From positions 310,001 through 374,000 of the forward strand of contig JAKLMB010000004.1 in the NCBI GenBank assembly GCA_022813625.1: a stretch of 64,000 bases of DNA. Direction: 5' to 3'. Shown piece after piece: positions 33,100 through 43,562 of this stretch. The position numbers and the translations under genes were made by a program. Source of the DNA: Aaosphaeria pasadenensis (taxonomy: Eukaryota > Ascomycota > Dothideomycetes > Pleosporales). Each line of letters starts with the position of its first letter. Within the stretch, counting starts at the first letter, position 1. The notes beneath the pieces are model-generated. The model was not told where the DNA came from and made no database searches. It saw only the letters and a list, made by a program, of their open reading frames with translations.

Positions 33100-34642
33100 G
33101 TAATGCTCAGCTCCCATCAAACATGCTGCGCCTCTGAGGGTTTCGTGGACAGCAGACCTCGGGGAAATTCCCATCGAACCAACGTTGTTCCTCTCGAGTG
33201 GGCGCTCGCCCCCCGCTCCGCCCCAATCTACAACGAAAAGCAAGAAAGAAAGCTTGTCGAGCTGGTCTTGGCAACGAGCAGAGCAGAGCTGAATCCCTCC
33301 CTCATAGGGTAGGGCCCGCTGGTGGAGAAACCCGACTAGCTGCAGCGATCTGCAGTCTGTATGTAGGGGGGAGATGTGAACATGATTGAAGATCGTTGTC
33401 CCGGGGCCGAAAGCCGACATGGATGATTACTATGGTTGGCGAGCAAGCAAACAGGAAAAAAGGAAGGATTGTTGGCCTGATGGATTATCGCGCGGCACAG
33501 TACATGCCTTACATACCTGTATGTACGGAGAGTAACTCCAGGGCGAGTAGAGCTGGACAAAGGGGAGGCGGCACAGCTGCATAGGCAGGATGTTGGATAT
33601 GTAGGCAGGTAGGTAGGTAGATTTGGATTGGATTGAATTCATTTTGTTTGAAGATGTGCATCTACAGTATGCTGCCGTTGACCCACAGAGTTGGGCCGGG
33701 AACAGACTATTCCGACCGTATGTCGTCGTTGAGGATAAGTATCTAGATATGCATGTAGGAGGACTACACTGTATGGGCAATTTACTGTAGGTAAGCTTTG
33801 GTGGTGGTACACTACATAGACGTAGGACAGGCGCTTTGAAAGGCGGGCGGCTACAGCTAAATCGAGGATCGGAACCGTGCGTGCCGCTGCAGCACGAACA
33901 TTGAAGAGGTCGATGCGCAATCAATCTTGGTAGATGCAATCAAATTATCTGACCTTCATTCGACCGACGAGCAGTAGAGCCTCCGACTGGCGTGTCGCTT
34001 GCTTGCCTGAAGTCGCAACATGAGGAGATTTAGATTGGCATTTCGGAGAGTCCATGCCAGGTGGACGGTTACTCGTGAGAATGGTGCAACCCCACGCAAT
34101 TTGCGGCGGCGCCTCCAAAGTCTCGTAGGATTTGAATCAATTCATCTTTTTACCTACAAGACAGCTTACCCTAATTACCCCGTGGAGATATAGTACGGAG
34201 TAGGTGGATACAGACTCATGCGCACTGCACATGATAGTTGTAGCACACGTTTAGTACGTACGGCACGGTTCATTAGTACCGTAGAAAGAACCACGTGCGG
34301 ATCGTGGGAGGCCGACTATAATGTAGTTTTGATGTAATACCCTTTATCCACTAAGAGAAGGTGAAGTAATCCGAGACATCTGTAGAGACGTACCTATAGT
34401 GGATTGCAGTCGCCTGACGGGCGATGGGTGTCGTGCTGCCGACGTTGTAAAGAGTACACGATGTGAGTAAATTAAATGACCAATGTCTTGTACAACATGT
34501 TGGTTCGACTTGTGGAGTAGGGGACTTGTCAAGATCTGGTCAAGAACCGGGTTCAGATCTATATGGAAGCAGTTCGAAGGCGATGCGGCGGAGCGGAGAG
34601 GAGTAGGTACATAGTGTGGTAGTGTACATAGTGCTAAGCATG

Positions 34643-34667
34643 CCAGGCCAGGCCAGGCCAGGCCAGG
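34643..34667. repeat. CCAGG pentamer x5
   Basis: Five perfect tandem copies of CCAGG in gene-free DNA. Confidence 0.85.
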
Positions 34668-36067
34668 TTCGTTCGGTGAGCATGAGATGAGGGACTGGGC
34701 GAGCACATGACCAACCCAAGTGCGACTCCAGCAGTCAGTTCCCCTAAAACTGGTACTCGTAGCAATACTAAGCATCGTCTGGTGGGCTTCATTCGTGGAT
34801 ACTGTTTTGGCCCAGGGCAAGCCAGAGCGTGGCCAGAGCAAGCCCGCAGCAGAGCCGCCGCGCGGGTGGCGTTGAAGATGCGCACCATCGTGACCTGGGG
34901 TTAATGACTGACTCAAGACAGACTGTGAGGACCGGACACGGGACACGGGACACGGGTACGAGATGGCGATGGAGATGTCGCCGCGCTGTCATTTCTGTCA
35001 TTTTCATTGCAATATGTCGTCACTGTTGAAGAGTTTTATTCTTACCGTCAGTCCCCACGGTCAACGGAGATTTGCAACTCTCCGGAGAGCCGAATGTGTT
35101 AGAGGGACAATTAGTGATGAACTGCGTTGAGCTTCAAATCCGACCGTAAGTGGCGGTGCCACTCTCTCCGAGTTCTCCCATTCCCCATCAGCCACACACA
35201 ACGCATCCGATCCATCGGTTGAGCATTAATTAGTGAATTAGTGTTGGAGATGGCTGAACTCTGCCTCCCTTTCCTCAGTTGATCAACGGTGAACTAATTG
35301 CGAGTAATGTTACCTAGCCTACCAAGTTGACCTGGCCTGGGAAGGGTTTCCCCACAGTCAGCCTAACACTTTCGGCCATAGCGAAGGGGGGCTCATGGGT
35401 AGAATTTAGAAATATTGGACAAGGCGGCGATGTTGCACGTATTCTACACACGCGGCCGCGATGGCGGAGGGGGAATGTGAGCAATTGGTACGGTAGCTGG
35501 GAGTAGTAAGGGCAAGGGTTACGGGGCACTCTGGGCGGCGGCGGGGGAATGATACGCGGGATCAGAATAAGGTCCACAAGGTCTACAAGGTCCACAAGGT
35601 CTACGAGAAACTACGTATGTCCTTCCCAAGACGGTCGGGCAGATGAAGCTCGTGAGGTAGGGAAAAGTCCGGATGTTCCTCGGTAGGCTGGCAGCTGGCA
35701 TTTGTTGGCTGTAGACTCAGGTATATCAGGGATGGGATTGGGTGACAGACGAGCTGGGCTGGGCTGAGCTGGGCTGGCAGATTTTTCGAGTCCCCTAATC
35801 CGGTGGCCAACCCATCTTTGTACAGATTCGTCACGCGTCATGCTGGCGAAGTCCGCAAAAGCCATTGAAATGATACGAAGGAAGGGTTCGTTGCATGAAT
35901 GAACATGGAGGTCCGGTGGCAGCGGGCGATGCAGAAAAGGGTAAAGAGGGAGATTTGGAGATTCTTGTTCGCAATCGACTTAGTTAGTAGTTACTGTGTA
36001 CGTAGTCTCAGTGGAAGTCTACGAGTGTGTCTGTCTGTGTGTGAGAGAGGTGCGTTACTCTCCGATG

Positions 36068-36091
36068 TGGTGGTGGTGGTGGTGGTGGTGG
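36068..36091. repeat. TGG triplet x8
   Basis: Eight perfect TGG units in gene-free DNA. The six frames over it give homopolymer-like products only. Confidence 0.85.
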
Positions 36092-36672
36092 AACATCTCT
36101 CTCCTGGGAACAATATATGGATGGGATGGCTCGCTCGTCCGCCTCGCAGTCTTGACTCTTGAGTGTCGTGGATAATTCCCATACCATTGCTTCATTTGCT
36201 TCATTTGCTTCATTGCGAATCCAGTCGTCCATTCGTTACTCTTCCAGTCGTTTTCTCCATCGTTGTTCAATAATACCCACACCCGACAGTACCCTTCCGT
36301 ACGTACCTACACCTACACCTACACGTACACTATAGTCACTACACCACACGCATACCATCCATCCACACCGCCTCATAACAAGACCAGCCAGCCCGACCGA
36401 TCACCCGTATCAACCCAATCATACCGGTCATTATTAATTGTTCTTGATCATTCTTCCTGGTGATCGACTGAACGGCAACCCAGACCATCTCCACCGACTC
36501 TTCTACCTTGTACTGGTAGCAACCTAGACTACATACTACTACTACTACCACCTAGTATTTAGACGGGTGGAGTAGACCATTCACTCTAGGGCTTGTTGGT
36601 TGTATCTAGGCCACGTCCGCACCCGCGTCCAGCCACACACGATAACCTACATACCTACAAGTGCATACATAC

Positions 36673-36695
36673 TACATACATACATACATACATAC
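36673..36695. repeat. TACA tetramer array
   Basis: Five to six tandem TACA units, flanked by imperfect copies. Confidence 0.8.
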
Positions 36696-36875
36696 CAACC
36701 GGCCGGTTAGGTATTTACTGACAACTGTCCTGCGCGATTGATTGTCGGATCTCCTTTCGTGGTCCTTCGACTTCTGATAAGAAATCCATTTGCTGTTGCC
36801 GTCGTTGTCGTTGTCGTCGTCGCTCGTTTTGTTGCATCTCATCTGCAGCATACACACACGCAACCACACGTGCCG

Positions 36876-36911
36876 CACATCCACATCCACATCCACATCC
36901 ACATCCACATC
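36876..36911. repeat. CACATC hexamer x6
   Basis: Six perfect CACATC units. Read in frame they give alternating Ser-Thr or His-Ile runs, which explains the apparent small open frames here. Confidence 0.85.
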
Positions 36912-37036
36912 CATACACACAGTCATACCTACACTACTACCAGTAAATCTACGCATCCTCAGCATCGATAGGTTGTCAGGCCGCATAGTGCAGGGCGAGT
37001 CCTATTGATCCCGTTCCGAGAATCCCACTCCGCCGA

Positions 37037-37061
37037 ATCGCATCGCATCGCATCGCATCGC
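37037..37061. repeat. ATCGC pentamer x5
   Basis: Five perfect tandem units in gene-free DNA upstream of the cyclin leader. Confidence 0.85.
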
Positions 37062-37759
37062 ATTGCACATATTTGCATCGCATTATTGCATTGGCATCCA
37101 TCGATCCACTCGACCAAGCATTCAACTAGGGTGGCGAATCAATCAAACCAATCGATCAATCAAACGGCCAAACGATCAAACAAAATCGATCAAACAAACC
37201 ACCATCCACGCATCGACCCTGCAGTGGATCTCAAACATTCAACCTGAGGTTCTTTCATCTGAAACGAAGAGAAGAACCAGCTGAAGAAAGATTGGACGAC
37301 AGGCACTGTTGCTTGGAGATAGTTCCTACCTTTCATACCTTAGATCCATCTCCACCCCTGCGGCTGGGCTTGCGAAACAACTGGCGAGCAGGAAGCAGGA
37401 GAGCATTCGACTTTGACGGTTGTAGACACTTGAAACAGTGGCTTTCCTCGACCTTCTGGGGTTGACTGCTTGTGAGTGGACAGAAACGAAGAGGTGAAGC
37501 GCCGACGTCCCGTTTCTGTTGTTTCTCTTGCCGCGACCTAAAAGCAGACCGACGAGGGTTTCGGGGGTTTGATTGGCTGTCGAGGCTCCAATCTTGTACT
37601 GATCCTAAATAACACAGGCGTATACAGCCGAACACAGCATACAACGCATACAACACACACATACCTAACAATACACACAAGCCTACAGGGGAAGAGAGTC
37701 AGAGTCAGAGGTCGTGGTCGTGGTTGGTAGTAATTGTTACTATACTCAGATCCTACCAT

Positions 37760-38709
37760 CCTGCCATCCAAGCCATCCACTCCATCCTACCCGCCTGTCC
37801 TACTACCCGCCGCTTGGTCTTACCACCCGCCTCTTACTCCACTCCACTCCACCGACTCTACCGTCCAAGGGGTGATTCCAGGTTATCGCTCAGGATATTA
37901 AGTATCATCGTCCTCGCTGCGAAACAACTTCTTTTTTTCTTCACACTCTCGGTCAGTGCAGGTCTCTTCTCTTTTTCTCTTCTAATTTATTCTCTCCCTA
38001 TCTCTCCTCAGGCACCGCATCGTGCTAGCACTGCCCGCCTATCCTACTACTACTACCTACCCATCCCTTCTTCACTTGCCTTTCTGGGAAAGGTCTTGTC
38101 CACGTTCAACCCAACCCTCGTACAACGCATACATCCATACACCTACTCTACTCTACCTTCTCTCCCTTCACTGCCTTCAATACTTCAAGACTTCGCTCCT
38201 TGCAGTCTGCCCCATCACCCTTCTTCACCTTTGCATTTACACAGTACTGCCCGTTTGCATCATTGCGCCTTCCTTCCGCCGGTCGGAATTACAATCTCAT
38301 CACCTTAATAATTGGTCCATCATCAAACGACCTTTACCCTCTCTCTAACCCCCCCGCTACCGTTTCAACCTCGCTGCCTCCCCCTCCCACCCCAGCCCAC
38401 CACTCCAAGAGTACTCCAAGAGTAAAAGCCTTCCGGACTCAGCTTACACCCGCTTGAACAGACCGGTATACTCTGTTGATCCTCTGTCTCCGCCTCGCAG
38501 GGCTCTTCGACACCTGATCTTCCCTTTCAGGATTCGACTCTTCCTCCATTCATCCATCCATCAATCATCGTCGACAGGGATCCTCTCCTACACCACGCGC
38601 TCCTTTCCGAGCATCACTACCATCACCACATTAAAAAACTTATATATCCAATCCTCCCCCCCCACCATACACGGTACTTACCTAAGTCATCACACACATC
38701 ACCTTCACT
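37760..38709 (+). promoter_or_regulatory. CT-rich promoter and long leader of the cyclin gene
   Basis: Nearly 1 kb before the cyclin ATG is strongly pyrimidine-rich on the coding strand, with runs of CCATCC, CTCTTC and CCCCCC. Such tracts are typical of core promoters and long 5' UTRs of regulated or well-expressed filamentous fungal genes. Several ATGs and open frames (for example 37724-38308) start here, so upstream reading frames could limit translation if the leader is really that long. I see no clear TATA box. Confidence 0.4.
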
Positions 38710-39804
38710 ATGACTTACTCACCAAACCTCGCCTCGGCAAACAAGGCTGCCCTCGACAGCTTCATCCAACAGCCAGTCTCACATGACATGATCGCATACC
38801 TTGCACAGAAGGCATCACAAGTCATCCGCTGCGAAGCACCAACTTCCTCCTCGTCACAACACCTCAACAAGAACCTCCCTCCCACACCGCCTGCTTCCCC
38901 ACCTCAGCATCCCACCAGCTACCCCCAGGACCCTGCCCTCCCCTCCGTCGAGGCATTCATCACTTCCTTGGTCAAGAGGTCACATGTCCAGGTCCCCACC
39001 CTCATGAGCTCCCTCGTCTACCTCAGCAGGCTCCAATCTCGACTTCCTCCCGTCGCCAAGGGCATGCGTTGCACCGTCCACAGAATCTTTTTGGCCTCTC
39101 TCATCCTCGCTGCCAAGAACCTCAACGACTCCTCCCCCAAGAACAAGCACTGGGCCAGGTACAGTGCCGTCCAGGGCTACGAGAACTTCGGTTTCTCCAT
39201 CACCGAGGTCAACCTCATGGAGAAGCAGCTCCTCTTCCTCTTGGACTGGGACCTTCGCATCAACGAGAACGACCTCTACTTCCACCTCGAGCACTTCCTC
39301 TCCCCCATCCGCGTCCGACAGGCCCGCCAGGCCGAGAAGCTGAGGATCGCCCAGAGGGAGCAGGAGATGCGCCAGCAATACCAGCTCACCGCCGAGAACC
39401 TCCAGCGCTCCCGCATGGAGACCTCTTCCATCTCCTACGATGCCCCTGCCCCCAGCTATGCCTCCTATGCCCGCCACCAAAGACTTGGCTCTCTCGCCAG
39501 CGCCTCTTCGACCGGCACCTCCAGGGCACCTTCGCTCTCCCCCGGACGCAGCTCCACCGTCTCCAGCAGGGCCGAGTCACCCATCAGCTTCATGGAGGAG
39601 CCCGAAGAGGCCGTCGCCCACCGCTTCGACGTCGACTCGGGCGCCACCATCGTCCACATCAGCGCTGCGGGTCACCACCCCAAGGTGGAGCACCCTCTCC
39701 CTCTCAGCTACGAGGAGAAGCCAGCAAAGAAGGTCAAGACCTCCACCGGCGGCTTCCTCAACAGGATCGTCGGTGCCTACACCGGCAGGCCTACTGCTTA
39801 CTAA
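38710..39804 (+). CDS. Pho80/Pcl-type cyclin
   Basis: This intronless gene encodes 364 residues. A cyclin box of the Pho80/Pcl group covers about 79-205: VEAFITSLVKRSHVQVPTL, then LPPVAKGMRCTVHRIFLASL, LAAKNLNDSSPKNKHWARYS and LMEKQLLFLLDWDLRINEND. Such cyclins bind a Pho85-type kinase and control morphogenesis, the G1/S step or nutrient responses; in Aspergillus a Pcl1/2-like member (PclA) acts in conidiation. The NKHWA motif and FLLDWDLR ending fit the Pcl1/2 branch better than Pho80 itself, but I assign only the group. The C-terminal third is serine/proline-rich with SP sites and probably regulatory. Codons are strongly C-ending, unlike most neighbours. The long leader and flanking gene-free DNA suggest complex control. 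Confidence 0.92.
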   Translation: MTYSPNLASANKAALDSFIQQPVSHDMIAYLAQKASQVIRCEAPTSSSSQHLNKNLPPTPPASPPQHPTSYPQDPALPSVEAFITSLVKRSHVQVPTLMSSLVYLSRLQSRLPPVAKGMRCTVHRIFLASLILAAKNLNDSSPKNKHWARYSAVQGYENFGFSITEVNLMEKQLLFLLDWDLRINENDLYFHLEHFLSPIRVRQARQAEKLRIAQREQEMRQQYQLTAENLQRSRMETSSISYDAPAPSYASYARHQRLGSLASASSTGTSRAPSLSPGRSSTVSSRAESPISFMEEPEEAVAHRFDVDSGATIVHISAAGHHPKVEHPLPLSYEEKPAKKVKTSTGGFLNRIVGAYTGRPTAY

Positions 39805-41136
39805 GCCATCCATCCATCTTCTTATCTTTTTCTTTTGTTCAATCCGAATCTATTGGTCGACATGATACCAGGGACGCCTTAGTCCTCGCACTATTTATTC
39901 CCGAGAGAGGCATGGATAAGTGAGAATATGAAACGATGCGATGCCTACTGGATGGGAAACGTAATCACATGTGCTGGAATTGTTCTTTTTAGCATTTTTT
40001 GTCATTTTCATCTTTGGCATCTTCAACATCATCAAACATATTGGCATTGCGACGGCGCATCTGGGTTTCGGATATAATCTTCATCAAGCATTTACTATCT
40101 AAAAAGGCCGGCGTGCCTTCTGTCATATCGCCTGCCAAAAAATTCATACGGCATGGCCAATCAATCAATCAATCAACTTCAATCAACTCAATCGTAACTA
40201 GTATGTATGCAGCATTTGATGTCGTCCTCTCTGCACGTACCTGCAATGAAACGACACCATTAATGAAACCAATCAATCAAATCTTACAGAGCAAAAACCA
40301 TCATCACTTGACCATCATGCTACAATCGTGCTCGTCCTACCCTCAATCCGTCCACTAATCTCCGCACCTTGCATGTCGAAGGGGGTGGGTGGATGGGTGG
40401 GCGCGTGCGTGCGTGCGCGCATACTCGGCCTAGCTTCTAACGAACAAAAAGTATTGAAACATCAACCCATTGTTTTATCTATTTAACATTCCTTGTGCAC
40501 ATCAGGGAGAGAGAGAGATATCTAGTTCAGTCACACGCACGAACGCATGCACGCACCCCCAGGGCCCACCACTAACTGACTAACTACCACGAACCAACAA
40601 GAAATAACGGTTGGTAGTACGAATCGTACGAACTGCTCGCTCGTTTAAACGTTCGTCTTCGTGGATGCCGTGTGGCATCTAATCACTACGTGGTGCACTA
40701 CATGCGCATCAAACCATCCATCATCCCTTGTGGTTATTTGCACATAATTAGAGGGGAATCAGGTCGAGACTTTCTTTCATGTTCGATTATTCATTCTATA
40801 CCGGTATTTACGGGCATGCATATGAGCATGCCTAGTCATGCTCATCTACTCCGTAGATACATACCATAACCAACCTCCAAGCTACCATCTCAATCTCCAG
40901 CGTCCAGCCTCGCGAGAGCCTCGATCAACGATACGGCCGAGCGGGCAGTGTAATAGTACTCACATAGGCAGATACATCAATTCGATCGTGAACATGGAAT
41001 TATGGCGGTGCTGTGTCGTGCTGTGCGGTGCGGTGCTGCGCTCTGCCGTGTAGTCGGTGTTTCGTGGCTCAGCGAGCGGGTACATGTAGGCAGGCAGACT
41101 GGGCCAGGCTGGGTCAGGCTGGACGGCTCGCTCGGT

Positions 41137-41155
41137 AGCTAGCTAGCTAGCTAGC
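41137..41155. repeat. AGCT tetramer array
   Basis: Almost five AGCT units; the array is self-complementary. Confidence 0.8.
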
Positions 41156-42073
41156 ACGCATGTACGGACCGGTCAAGACGGGGTAGAATCAATTCATCGA
41201 TCGTGATTTATTTTCTCTCTCATGATCGTGACCGGTTCTTCATCGTGGCTGGTAAGTTCGCGAGAGGGAAGACACGGGAAGGGAAGGCTGACTCGCTGGC
41301 GAGTTGGGCTGTATGAACGATTGATTCATCACGCTTAGGCTAGTTGCCAGGTACCTCAGGTAGTCATGATGTATGAGTACGATAAGATCCCGTACATGAC
41401 TTCCTGCCTAGTTCCTGTAGGTACGTGATATGAGTACGGTTTGCACATACAGCACTGTTGGAGTTTCAAGGTACGAGACAGTCGGTTCAATGAACGCTTT
41501 GAGTGCTACACTGACAACGTCTACCCTAAATCAACATACCTCCAGTTATATGTACATCAACCGAACCGAACAGAATCGAACTAACGTATCAAACATTATT
41601 ACAATCAATTCAATTTGATTAATTACTTTAATCTTCTACTCCGTACAGACCTTGAGTACCTAGTCATGTATACCGCCTTACGAACTTGTATTCCTCTGAA
41701 AATGAATACATGAACGTCAAGCAAGCAAGAAGACGTTTCAGCCTTATCCCCATCCAGTCCCTGCGCCGCCCCGTATCGTGATATATTCCCCCCTCCTGCC
41801 TCTCCCCTTCAACTTCGCTTGCCTACCCGAAATCACATTATCTACAGTAATCACTACTAACTAGTCACCTCGCTCGACGGGTGAGAAGTCGAGAAAAGTA
41901 AGCGTCTCGCCCGTACGTATGTACTTACTTACTCTGCTTCCACGATGTAATAAAGATGAAGGAGAAGAGCAGAAAGAAATTAGAGGACTGGAGTGGTGCA
42001 GCAATTCACCCGGTCAGCAGCAAGTAGTAAACCGTTCGCTCGCTCGCTCGGTGGGTCGAACGGTAAGGGGGCT

Positions 42074-42090
42074 CGCGCGCGCGCGTGTGT
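42074..42090. repeat. alternating CG/TG tract
   Basis: A run of CG dinucleotides passes into TG dinucleotides. Alternating purine-pyrimidine DNA of this kind can adopt the Z form. Confidence 0.8.
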
Positions 42091-42162
42091 AGGGTAAGTC
42101 TGACCGGCATTTACCTATGTATGCATACATGTATATGTATATATGCGGGGGGTTCGTTCGTT

Positions 42163-42184
42163 CGCGCGCGCGCGCGCGCACACA
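42163..42184. repeat. alternating CG/CA tract
   Basis: About eight CG units are followed by CACACA. A second Z-prone tract, 90 bases after the first. Confidence 0.8.
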
Positions 42185-43562
42185 TCATCGTCGCACGGCC
42201 GAGGTGTGCTTTCTCACCAAGTCGAAGTCGAGTGACTGCAGCAGTCTCGCCCGGCTAAGTATGCAGTAAGGGACCAGAGTCGGTCAGCTTCGCAGCTTTC
42301 GCAAAGCTAGTTCGGTAGGTACTTGACTTGAGTGATGTTTGATGTTGATGGATGTGTATTTCCACGGCTGATTTGTGCTCCCTAAAAAAAGAGGAAGGGT
42401 GAGTAGGGTAAGAGTTTGGGCGTTTCATCTGAAGAATCGGTGATGATGGTGATGATGACGATGATGATGATCGCCGTCTGTGATGATATTCAACGCAAGG
42501 ACATTTCGCTGCTCGTGCACTTTACGCTGTGATATCGAGAGAATGAGTGTAAGAGATACATGTATAGGTCGTACGGATATCAAGTGCTGACGTGTATACT
42601 GAAATACTTCATGCGCGGAAAGCCGGTAGTGATAAGGCAGAGCATGTCGCGATGATAATTCTGGTGCACCTCTTATTTTTCTACTTGGTTGGAAGATAGG
42701 AGGACATTGGATGTTTTTAGGCTGGTGATGTTCGAATATATTCACGCTGAAAGTATGCCATACCACCGAGTGAAATAGCTTGGGTGAACACGATTCATGA
42801 AAGATAGAGAAAAGAAGATTTCCATCTAGCAAGAACCACATTCAGATGCCATCTGGGACAGCAGGGGACTCTTCACCCATCCTGAACCAGACAATATGTG
42901 ACGGAAGGGGCCTAGTACAGACTTCGTAAAACCCCTTTTGGGTATATTTATCAATGTCGTGGGCTATATCACGTTTCAGGGTATCTCTCGGTAGTTGGCC
43001 TCCACCCACCATGTCATCGATCTCTGTATTATGTACATACTCATCGGCCTCGTCTTATCACTGCCAGCCAGCACGCTTGCAGCAAAGAAAGAATGATTTG
43101 GATTTCGCAACAGTTGCAGGAGACGCAAAGACTTGAACCAGAGACGCGAATCGCCGCGCAACACGCCCAATCGAGCATGCTGAAGTCCCTCGGTTGAATG
43201 CAATTCATGCGGAAGCAAGACGCATCGCTAATGCGCCGCCCCGGAACGCCACATCTGGATCTTGGATGCAATGCGGCTGAGAGAAAGAGTGTGGGAGACT
43301 ATGCCCCAGTGAAGTCTCAAGATACGATACTTGGTCCCTTTGTACCTCTGCCCTCCCTCCCCGCCATGAACTGCAATGCGACTTGTTGGCTGGTGGACTA
43401 ATTTCTACTCTGTCGTTTGATTGACCCTATTCTCTCCTCATGGCTGGTTCCGTGGGAGATTGGTGATCCTCTTGCGATTCTTCTTGTCTATTTGTTCACT
43501 CTTGCTCGTACTTTTGTTCATCTAATATCAGAGTTTCCTCCTAACGGAGGCTCGTTAGCTTA

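Larger units (their letters stand above)
33100..37759. other. gene-free, microsatellite-rich upstream region
   Basis: No supported gene. The region is full of short tandem repeats (listed separately) and carries one TACGGAGTA copy at 34194-34202. Many frames of 60-100 codons arise from the repeats themselves, for example histidine, valine/aspartate or serine/threonine runs, and are not accepted as genes. Confidence 0.5.
39805..43562. other. gene-free region after the cyclin
   Basis: No supported gene in 3.7 kb. Two TACTCCGTA words occur (40847-40855, 41637-41645). A CAATCAAT run lies near 40159-40190, an AGCT run at 41137-41155 and two alternating CG tracts near 42.1 kb. A minus-strand frame (42841-42425, 138 codons) ends in a histidine run made by a GAT-type microsatellite and is not accepted. 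The final 150 bases form the promoter of the membrane glycoprotein gene. Confidence 0.5.

Noticed and set aside
33100..38700. CRISPR-like or satellite array
   Set aside because: Only short unrelated microsatellites of 3-6 bp units; no spaced repeats.
39069..39923. 284-codon plus-strand frame in the cyclin region
   Set aside because: Frame-shifted shadow of the cyclin gene caused by its GC-rich third positions.
42425..42841. 138-codon minus-strand frame with a histidine-rich end
   Set aside because: The histidines come from a GATGAT-type microsatellite and the rest shows no family.
43100..43200. Possible tRNA on the minus strand (GGTTCAAGTC B-box-like word)
   Set aside because: The T stem does not pair and no consistent acceptor or anticodon arms could be drawn.
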